From the NCBI GenBank assembly GCA_017304275.1, contig JAFKKW010000102.1, positions 1 through 6,587 of the forward strand: 6,587 nucleotides of DNA. The letters run 5' to 3'. The stretch is from Hyphomicrobiales bacterium. GTDB lineage: Bacteria > Pseudomonadota > Alphaproteobacteria > Rhizobiales > Hyphomicrobiaceae. A program made the position numbers and the translations under genes. How positions within the stretch are numbered: position 1 is the first letter of the stretch; the number at the start of each line of letters is the position of its first letter. Positions 1-5,423 of the stretch are shown one piece after another. The notes under the pieces are model-generated. The model did no database searches, had not been told where the DNA came from, and saw nothing but the letters and a program-made list of their open reading frames with translations.

Positions 1-115
1 TGCCTTCGGACGTCGTCGTCGTCGGGTCCGGCGTGGTCTCCGCCTGGGCGGTCGCCGGAGATGCGGCTGCAACCGCCGCGCCACCGCTGGAAATCAGGAA
101 CTCGCGACGATCCAT
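1..115 (-). CDS. Exported protein with Tat signal peptide (N-terminal part only)
   Basis: Only the first 38 codons lie in the window; the gene continues past base 1. The reverse strand from the ATG at 115 reads MDRREFLISSGGAAVAAASP, followed by ATAQA and then ETTPDPTTTTSEG. This has the parts of a twin-arginine signal: a D-R-R-E-F-L box at residues 2-7, a mildly hydrophobic Ala/Gly-rich stretch at 8-19, and an A-Q-A signal peptidase I site, with cleavage expected after residue 25. The mature protein would begin with a Thr/Pro-rich, probably flexible linker. Tat substrates are exported folded, often with a cofactor. The start is supported by a strong purine-rich ribosome binding site 8 nt upstream. 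The gene diverges from the histidine kinase gene. The mature domain is not visible, so the function cannot be named; periplasmic binding proteins and oxidoreductases are common owners of such leaders. Confidence 0.8.
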   Translation of the reverse strand, partial: MDRREFLISSGGAAVAAASPATAQAETTPDPTTTTSEG

Positions 116-306
116 GGCCTTGCCTCCCCCTCCCGGGTTGCATGAGGTCCGCATCAAAGCCCAAGCCAAGGCCGAAAACAACGGTCACGGGCCCCGTTCC
201 GCCGGCGCCCTGTTCCTCTATTCGGCAATAGATGCAGATTAACCACGTCTTATCCTTTGGGGATCTAACGTAGCGATCGAATTGTGAGTTTTTGCGTTCT
301 GTCGAC
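116..306. other. Divergent intergenic region
   Basis: About 190 bp separate the divergent Tat-signal gene and the kinase gene. It must hold promoters for both directions. Bases 218-300 are clearly richer in A/T than the surroundings, which fits a promoter for the kinase-HerA pair. I checked for the EcfG-type pattern GGAAC-16/17-CGTT: GGAAC occurs on the reverse strand at 196-200 and 212-216, but no CGTT lies at the right spacing. No convincing sigma-70 pair, operator palindrome or small gene was found. The short ORF at 33-242 on the plus strand has no family resemblance and overlaps the Tat gene, so it is not called. Confidence 0.5.
124..130 (-). promoter_or_regulatory. Ribosome binding site of the Tat-signal gene
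   Basis: The reverse strand carries GGGGGAGG-like purines inside a longer GGGAGGGGGAGG run (124-134), 8 nt before the ATG at 115. It complements the anti-Shine-Dalgarno end of 16S rRNA and fixes the start of this short partial gene. Confidence 0.7.
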
Positions 307-1197
307 ATGCTCAAAGGTGACCCAAGCAAGAGCAAGACGACCAGCCTGATGCAGGAGTACTCGGCCCTCATCGGAGACGCCGTTCTGCGTCAGCGGACGC
401 GCTTGGCCGAACGCCAGGCCCGTCTCGAGGCCGAGCTCGCGGACCGGCTCAAATCTGAATTCATCGCCAACATGAGCCATGAGCTGCGCACGCCGCTCAA
501 CACCATCCTCGGGTTCTCGAAGCTCTTGCGGGATCATGAGAACCATCGCCTGCCCGACGCCGAGATCGCCCAATACGCAAGCCTGATCAAGGAATCGGCC
601 GAGCATCTACTGACGGTCGTCAACGACATCCTCGACATCTCGAAGGTTCAAAGCGGTCTCTACGCGCTCGACGCCTTTGATGTCGATATCGCAGCCGTGC
701 TGCGCGACTGTGTGGCGGCGGCTGCGCCGCAGGCCGCCGAAGCCGGCGTCACGCTCACCTTGCGCAACGCGTCCTCCCTGCCGCAGGTGCGGGGCGACGA
801 CACGAAGCTCGGTCAGATTTTCACCAACCTCCTCACCAACGCCATCAAGTTCACGCCCGAGGGCGGCTCCGTGACCGTTGAGGTCCTGGAACAGGGCAAC
901 GGCGGCGTGATGGTCGCGGTTCGTGACACCGGCATCGGCATGGCGCCGGAGCATATCGATGTCGCGCTCGAGCCGTTCGGACAAGTGGACCGTGCACGCA
1001 CGCGCCGGCGCGAGGGGGCCGGGTTGGGGCTGACGCTGGCCAAGTGTCTGGTGGATTTGCATGGCGGCGAGCTGATGATCACCAGCGTGCAAGGCAAGGG
1101 GACCGACGTGACCGTCAAGCTACCGCCGGTGCACCCGGTCGCACCGATCGAGCCGCGCGAGAAGCGCGAGCCTTTGGGCAATAATGCCGTCATTTAG
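307..1197 (+). CDS. Soluble sensor histidine kinase, PleC/DivJ-like catalytic core
   Basis: This is a two-component histidine kinase that should autophosphorylate on His and pass the phosphate to a response regulator not present in this window. Numbered from the ATG at 307 (296 aa), residues 24-52 form a charged, probably coiled-coil helix leading into the HisKA domain. The H-box is FIANMSHELRTPLNTILGFS with the phospho-acceptor His58. The HATPase_c domain follows: N-box FTNLLTNAIKFTPEGG near 172-187, G1 box DTGIG at 207-211, F-box EPFGQVD near 222-228, and G2 box GAGLGL at 237-242, then a LHGG motif typical of the PleC/DivJ/PdhS type. All catalytic boxes are intact. There is no membrane segment and no PAS, GAF or HAMP domain, so the protein is cytoplasmic and its input is unknown. 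The start is uncertain: a TTG at 292 is in frame and the first upstream stop is at 271; neither start has a good ribosome binding site. HerA follows after 12 bp, suggesting co-transcription. Confidence 0.9.
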   Translation: MLKGDPSKSKTTSLMQEYSALIGDAVLRQRTRLAERQARLEAELADRLKSEFIANMSHELRTPLNTILGFSKLLRDHENHRLPDAEIAQYASLIKESAEHLLTVVNDILDISKVQSGLYALDAFDVDIAAVLRDCVAAAAPQAAEAGVTLTLRNASSLPQVRGDDTKLGQIFTNLLTNAIKFTPEGGSVTVEVLEQGNGGVMVAVRDTGIGMAPEHIDVALEPFGQVDRARTRRREGAGLGLTLAKCLVDLHGGELMITSVQGKGTDVTVKLPPVHPVAPIEPREKREPLGNNAVI

Positions 1198-1209
1198 AGC
1201 CGGGTTGAT

Positions 1210-3339
1210 GTGATGTATTCGGGCGCAAGTCCAAAAGAACCGCAGTATCACGTGCTGCCGCGCTCGATCGGACGTATCGCGTCCGTCACGGGCTCGAAGG
1301 CTATCCTGCTGCTGGACGCGACGAGCGAAAACGATCCCAAGAGCCGGGCCGATCGTCCGGAGATGGGCACCTTGCTGGCGATCGATACCGGTAGCGCCAC
1401 GGTGCTGGCTACGGTGTCGGCACTGAGCGTGCCGCTGCCTGCTCACGGCACCGAGCAGGAGGTTCGCATCGCGGAGCTGGGGCTCGTCGGTGAATTGGTC
1501 AAAGGCAGCGACGGAAAGCCCTCCGGCTTCCAGCGCGGCACGACGACGTATCCGACGCTCGGCGACCGCGTGCGGTTCGCGACCAAGTACGAGCTGCAGC
1601 TCACCTACACGGGCAACGAGAAAGACACCGTCCGCATCGGCTCGATCCGCCAGGAGTCTTCGATTCCGGCCACCGTCCGCGTCGATGAGTTGCTCGGCAA
1701 GCACTTTGCGATTCTCGGCACCACCGGCACCGGCAAATCGTGCTCCACCGCGCTGATTTTCCGCGCCATCCTCGAGCGCAATCCCAACGCGCACATCGTG
1801 CTGCTCGATCCTCACAACGAGTACGCCACTGCCTTCGGCGCACGCGCCGAGGTCATTTCGCCGCGCACGCTGCAGCTTCCGCTCTGGCTCCTGAATTTCG
1901 AGGAAGCGGTCGAGGTTCTGGTCGGCGACGCCGAGCACAAGGCCGAGATCGAGATCCTCCAGGACCTGATCCCGCTCGCCAAGGCGCGCTACGCCGCCGG
2001 CCGCACGAACCAGGATGCGCAAAAGCCGCGCAGGTCCGGCTTCGATGCCGGCAAGTTCACCGTCGACACGCCGATCCCCTATCGCATCTCGGATCTGACC
2101 AACCTGCTCGATGAGCGCATGGGCAAGCTCGAGAGCCGCAAGGATCTCACGCCTTACCGCCAGCTCAAGTCGCGCATCGAGACGCTGACCCAGGACGGCC
2201 GCTACAGCTTCATGTTCGGCTCGGTCACCGTCTACGACAACATGAGCCAGGTGCTGTCGCGGATCTTCCGCGTGCCCGTCAACGGCAAGCCGATTACCAT
2301 TCTCGAGCTTACGGGACTTCCTCCGGAGGTCGTCAACGTCGTCGTCTCCGTCCTTTGCCGCATGGCCTTCGATTTCGCGCTCTGGGGCGAGGGCCGGATC
2401 CCGGTCACGCTCGTCTGCGAGGAAGCGCATCGCTACGTGCCGTTGAACGCGCAGATGGGTTTCGAGCCCTGCAAGCGCGCCATCGCCAAGATCGCCAAGG
2501 AGGGCCGTAAATACGGCGCCTCGCTTTGCATCGTGACGCAGCGCCCGGCGGAGATCGACCCCACCATCCTGTCTCAGTGCAACACCGTGTTCGCGCTGCG
2601 CCTGTCGAACGACCGCGACCAGGCCATTGTCGCGTCCGCCGTATCCGACACCGGTACCGGCCTCATCGAGTTCCTTCCCGCGCTCGGCGCCCGCGAGGCG
2701 ATCGCGTTCGGCGACGACGTTCCGATCCCGGTCCGCATCAAGTTCGACGAGCTTCCGGCCGACTCGCTTCCCCGCTCGACGACGGCGCAATTCACCGAGA
2801 AATGGCAGGAGTCGCTGGGCGACGAATCCTTCCTCGAGACGGTCATCGAGCGCTGGCGCGCGGCCGGCGTCTGCGGCCAGATCGATGCGTCGGTCCAGGC
2901 GCAGCAGATCGCCGAAGCGGTGAGATTGTCGTCCGCAGCACCCCGCGCCGATCGACCGGCCGCCGCCGAGCCCGCTATGCCGGAAGCACCGGCGGCGCAG
3001 CCTGCAAAGCCGTCCGTGGATCGCGCCGCGATCGAGCGCGAGGTGAGCGAGTACCTCGGCCGTCGCACGACGCAGCCCGCCGCAAGCCCGCCCCGCGAGC
3101 AGCCGTCACCGATCGAAGCCGCCGACCTTGCGCCGCCGCTATCACCGCCTCCCGCCGCGCCGCCGGCTGCCGTTGATCCGGAGCCAGCCGCTACGCCACC
3201 GCCTGCACCGGTAGCGCGGAGCGAGCCCGTTCAGCCGCCGCGCGCACTCGAGCCAAGCCCGGCCGAGCCGCAACCACCGTCCGGCAACGCCCGCATGGCG
3301 CTGCGCGAGCGCCTCCTGCGACCGCATGTGCCCCGTTAA
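1210..3339 (+). CDS. HerA-type ATPase (DUF87 / FtsK-HerA superfamily)
   Basis: This protein is a P-loop ATPase of the HerA group, whose known members form hexameric rings that translocate or process double-stranded DNA, often with the nuclease NurA. Residues are numbered from the GTG at 1210 (709 aa). Residues 15-150 are beta-rich and match the expected HAS-barrel position. The Walker A motif is GTTGTGKS at 170-177, followed by IVLLDPHNEY at 196-205, which is typical of HerA. The Walker B is VTLVCEEAH at 399-407 with acidic Glu404/405. The stretch EGRKYGASLCIVTQRPAEID (431-450) holds the conserved GRKYG and TQRP motifs, and a terminal ATPase strand ends near 512. Residues about 572-695 are Pro/Ala-rich and look disordered, apart from a short amphipathic helix at 604-619; the last residues are basic (ALRERLLRP). 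An ATG at 1213 is an equally good start; the upstream AGAG is a weak ribosome binding site. The gene lies 12 bp behind the histidine kinase. No NurA, SIR2 or DUF4297 partner is present. A DNA role is inferred from family only. Confidence 0.9.
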   Translation: MMYSGASPKEPQYHVLPRSIGRIASVTGSKAILLLDATSENDPKSRADRPEMGTLLAIDTGSATVLATVSALSVPLPAHGTEQEVRIAELGLVGELVKGSDGKPSGFQRGTTTYPTLGDRVRFATKYELQLTYTGNEKDTVRIGSIRQESSIPATVRVDELLGKHFAILGTTGTGKSCSTALIFRAILERNPNAHIVLLDPHNEYATAFGARAEVISPRTLQLPLWLLNFEEAVEVLVGDAEHKAEIEILQDLIPLAKARYAAGRTNQDAQKPRRSGFDAGKFTVDTPIPYRISDLTNLLDERMGKLESRKDLTPYRQLKSRIETLTQDGRYSFMFGSVTVYDNMSQVLSRIFRVPVNGKPITILELTGLPPEVVNVVVSVLCRMAFDFALWGEGRIPVTLVCEEAHRYVPLNAQMGFEPCKRAIAKIAKEGRKYGASLCIVTQRPAEIDPTILSQCNTVFALRLSNDRDQAIVASAVSDTGTGLIEFLPALGAREAIAFGDDVPIPVRIKFDELPADSLPRSTTAQFTEKWQESLGDESFLETVIERWRAAGVCGQIDASVQAQQIAEAVRLSSAAPRADRPAAAEPAMPEAPAAQPAKPSVDRAAIEREVSEYLGRRTTQPAASPPREQPSPIEAADLAPPLSPPPAAPPAAVDPEPAATPPPAPVARSEPVQPPRALEPSPAEPQPPSGNARMALRERLLRPHVPR

Positions 3340-3345
3340 GCCGCG

Positions 3346-5121
3346 TCAGGCGGTCTCCTCGCTCTTCGCCGGTTTGCCGCTCCAATCGTTGAGCACGTCG
3401 AGGATCGGCGTCAGCCCCTCGACGTCGACCAGCCGGTAGACCTCGATATCGCGCCGCGCTTGCTCGCTCCATCCGGCGATGGTGAGCGCCTTCTCCGCCT
3501 TGGAGAACAGCCCGTGGTTCCGCAGCGGGGCGGCATCACGAACGGCCGCATCGCGCGCTTCCGCATCGGGACCGTTGCTCTTGCCGTGCTTGTCGAGCCA
3601 GCCCTTCCTGATCGCGGTAAGGTCCGTGGCGCCCGCCAGCGCCTCCTCGTCCTTGAGCTTCTGCAACTCGCTCTTGGTGAGCTTGAGCCATCCCTGCTTC
3701 GGCCACTCCACGAGATCGAGGTCGTCGAGCACGCCGGCCAGCTGGTTCATGGCCAGCGCCTTCGCGCCCTCCGTCTCGGAGTCGCAACTGTAGAGGTTGG
3801 GGATCACGAGGTAGGAATGCGTCTTGTGATAGATGAAGTGCCGGCGCACCCACTCGATGTCCGCATCCGGCGCGCGCGCGATCGCCGTTGCGATGGCTGC
3901 CTGGATCGCGCGCCGCTTGTCACCCGCCATCTCGGGCCGCCGCGCGGGCGGGTTCAGGATCGCCAGCACCAGCAGGCCGAAGTCGATGCCGATCGAAGCC
4001 AGCAGCGCGATCAGGTCGCGCCCCGTGATGGGATCGCCCTGCTCCGTCGTCGTCGCGGGCTCCGAGCCCAGCGTAAAGATGAAATGCCCGAGGCTGTAAC
4101 CGTAGGCGCCGAGGTTCTTCCACAGGTTCTTGACCGCGTTCGCGACGCCCGCCGGGCCTTCGCTGAACGCCGCGTCGCGAAGCTTCACCTCCGCGGGCTG
4201 GTCCGCCTGATCCGCGGCCTGGATGAGCCGCTGCGCGAGCGTCGGGTCGTAGCAGGAGAAGCCCGGCTGGCCCGGCGCCACCGAAACCGACTCCGCAAGC
4301 GCCCGCATCTCCGCCGCCGTCGACTTGCCGAGCTCGTTCGAGCGCGCCGCGATGTTGCGCGCCGAGCCGCGGATCTGCGACGCCATCGTCTCGAAGTTGC
4401 GTTGCCGCTCCTCGAGGCTCGAGCCCGCGAGCGACTGCGCGCTCTGGCGAAGCTGCTCGACCTCCGCCTGCACCGGTTCGAGCCAGCTGCGCACCATGCC
4501 GTCGCGCAGCGTCGCCACCGAATCCCGTACGCCGCGTCGCGCATTGTAGAGCGGGCCGCGCCCCGCACCCGAAGCCGTGCCGCAGCTGCCGCCGCTCGTT
4601 TCTTCGCGCGACATCTGGCTTTCGGACCACGAGACGACGTTGTCGAGCTGCGAGCGCACCGCATCGAGCCGCGCCGCCACCACCGCGCTCGCGTCGCGCG
4701 CATCCTCCTGCAAGCCGGAGAGCCCCGTCCGCGTCGCCTCCGAGCCCGAGATCAGGCTCCACCAGAAGCCGTAGCCGAAGCCGATCGACCAGATGGCGAG
4801 GAATACGTAGAGCACGAACATGATGATGCGGTCGCTGAAGTCGCGCCCGGCACCGAACGTTTCGCGCAGCGCCAGCCACATCAGGAACGTCAGCGCCACC
4901 ACCACGCCGATCACCAGCACGTCGTTGGGGATCGACATGGACCCGGGCTCGGTCGGCGTATCCGACACGCCGATGATGAAGTCCCGCATGCCGTGCCAGG
5001 TGGCGTAACCAGAGAGGAACAGCAGCATGAGCGACGCGACGCCGATCATCATGTTGCGGCCGAGAACGTAGTCGAGGCGCTTCCGCCACGGTGTGGACGG
5101 CTTTGAGGCGGCTTCGGCCAT
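3346..5121 (-). CDS. Unrecognised membrane protein with four predicted TM segments and a long helical domain
   Basis: I do not recognise a family for this 591-aa protein. Visible features in order: a basic N-terminus (PWRKRLDYVLGR), membrane segment 1 at about 24-44, segment 2 at about 66-86, segment 3 at about 98-122, a long hydrophilic helical region at about 127-365, segment 4 at about 367-390, and a C-terminal soluble domain of about 200 residues. By the positive-inside rule the N-terminus and the C-terminal domain should be cytoplasmic and the 127-365 region periplasmic. That region is rich in Ala, Gln, Glu and Arg and probably forms coiled coils (about 135-175 and 195-280). It holds Cys180 and Cys290, which could form a disulfide; the third Cys, 446, is in the cytoplasmic part. 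The C-terminal domain contains charged helical segments (about 400-430, 480-510 and 540-580) and a Trp-rich patch near 473-478. The ATG at 5121 has a GGGGG ribosome binding site 9 nt upstream. It is convergent with the HerA gene, the stops being 6 bp apart. A structural, scaffold or mechanosensing role is conceivable but not shown. Confidence 0.85.
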   Translation of the reverse strand: MAEAASKPSTPWRKRLDYVLGRNMMIGVASLMLLFLSGYATWHGMRDFIIGVSDTPTEPGSMSIPNDVLVIGVVVALTFLMWLALRETFGAGRDFSDRIIMFVLYVFLAIWSIGFGYGFWWSLISGSEATRTGLSGLQEDARDASAVVAARLDAVRSQLDNVVSWSESQMSREETSGGSCGTASGAGRGPLYNARRGVRDSVATLRDGMVRSWLEPVQAEVEQLRQSAQSLAGSSLEERQRNFETMASQIRGSARNIAARSNELGKSTAAEMRALAESVSVAPGQPGFSCYDPTLAQRLIQAADQADQPAEVKLRDAAFSEGPAGVANAVKNLWKNLGAYGYSLGHFIFTLGSEPATTTEQGDPITGRDLIALLASIGIDFGLLVLAILNPPARRPEMAGDKRRAIQAAIATAIARAPDADIEWVRRHFIYHKTHSYLVIPNLYSCDSETEGAKALAMNQLAGVLDDLDLVEWPKQGWLKLTKSELQKLKDEEALAGATDLTAIRKGWLDKHGKSNGPDAEARDAAVRDAAPLRNHGLFSKAEKALTIAGWSEQARRDIEVYRLVDVEGLTPILDVLNDWSGKPAKSEETA

Positions 5122-5130
5122 GACGCAATA

Positions 5131-5135
5131 CCCCC
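5131..5135 (-). promoter_or_regulatory. Ribosome binding site of the membrane protein gene
   Basis: The reverse strand reads GGGGG, then nine bases (TATTGCGTC), then the ATG at 5121. It is G-rich rather than a classic AGGAGG, but the spacing is right and it supports this start over internal Met codons such as Met24 and Met25, which sit in the first membrane segment. Confidence 0.5.
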
Positions 5136-5164
5136 GTACGATGCTCCCGGCGGGCCGAAATGTA

Positions 5165-5198
5165 GGGGAAATTTAGCGGGCTGTCCCGCCGCTTCCCC
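5165..5198. promoter_or_regulatory. Nested palindrome upstream of the membrane protein gene (possible operator or leader hairpin)
   Basis: The sequence has two nested inverted repeats with one centre: GGGGAA (5165-5170) pairs with TTCCCC (5193-5198), and inside these GCGGG (5176-5180) pairs with CCCGC (5185-5189) around a CTGT loop. Five unpaired bases lie on one side and three on the other. Its inner edge is 43 bp from the ATG at 5121. It could be a binding site for a dimeric regulator or a hairpin in the mRNA leader. There is no T-run beside it, so a simple intrinsic terminator is less likely. Confidence 0.45.
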
Positions 5199-5288
5199 GG
5201 TGCGGCGATGCGGGATTGCGGAGGCGGTGCCCACATGCAACGGCCAAGCCGGAGCAGGACCTGTCGCTCTACGTCGGCGAGGTGGGCA

Positions 5289-5415
5289 TCGCGGCCCTGG
5301 GTCCCGGCTCGGCGCTCAGGCTAACGCCTTCGCTTGGCCGGATGACAAATGGTGCGAGCCGACTCTCCCCGGTGTCATCCCGGCCGAGCGGCGGAGCCGC
5401 GACCCAGGGCCGCGA
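5289..5415. repeat. Inverted pair of palindromic (RIME-like) intergenic repeats
   Basis: The left arm begins with TCGCGGCCCTGGGTC (5289-5303) and the right arm ends with its exact 15-base complement, GACCCAGGGCCGCGA (5401-5415). Further in, CGGCTC and GCGCTC-like pieces agree with mismatches, and GGCCGGATGACA (5336-5347) matches TGTCATCCCGGCC (5373-5385) with one extra base. The left arm carries about 18 extra bases (5318-5335). The right arm contains its own hairpin GCGGC-GGA-GCCGC (5388-5400). The central spacer is about 25 bp. The GTCATCCCGGCC...GACCCAGGG pattern resembles dispersed intergenic repeats of many alphaproteobacterial genomes; that comparison is from memory. Because it lies just after the pssA stop, the hairpin may also end or protect the psd-pssA transcript. 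Confidence 0.65.
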
Positions 5416-5423
5416 CCGATCGG

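Larger units (their letters stand above)
5122..5423. other. Intergenic region between the membrane protein gene and pssA
   Basis: About 300 bp without a convincing gene. From the membrane gene side it holds that gene's GGGGG ribosome binding site (5131-5135), a nested palindrome (5165-5198), about 90 bp without clear structure (5199-5288), and a paired inverted repeat (5289-5415) ending 8 bp short of the pssA stop. The promoter for the membrane protein gene should lie here, as both flanking genes are read leftward and pssA belongs to a separate operon; I see no clear -35/-10 pair. Two plus-strand reading frames cross the region (from 5200 and 5216), but they run through the repeat and into the pssA coding end, so they are not called. 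Confidence 0.55.

Noticed and set aside
184..216. EcfG (general stress) promoter in the divergent region
   Set aside because: GGAAC is present twice on the reverse strand, but CGTT occurs only 12 bases after one of them, not at the needed 16-17.
33..242. Short plus-strand frame in the divergent region
   Set aside because: Overlaps the Tat-signal gene on the other strand; composition is not gene-like and no function is suggested.
1120..2790. A 556-codon open frame on the reverse strand opposite the HerA gene
   Set aside because: It is antisense to a gene with clear ATPase motifs, has Arg/Asp/Ala-heavy composition and no recognisable domain. Long shadow frames are usual in GC-rich DNA.
1210..3339. 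A HerA-based phage defence system (SIR2-HerA or DUF4297-HerA)
   Set aside because: No effector gene with SIR2, DUF4297 or nuclease motifs is adjacent; the partner is a histidine kinase, and the setting near psd-pssA looks chromosomal rather than island-like.
3460..5106. A 548-codon open frame on the plus strand opposite the membrane protein gene
   Set aside because: The product is mostly Arg, Ala, Leu and His without any domain-like pattern, whereas the reverse strand has membrane segments and a ribosome binding site.
3920..5236. A 438-codon reverse-strand frame overlapping the membrane protein gene in another frame
   Set aside because: Low-complexity Arg/Ala/Gly-rich product, no ribosome binding site evidence, overlaps a better supported gene.
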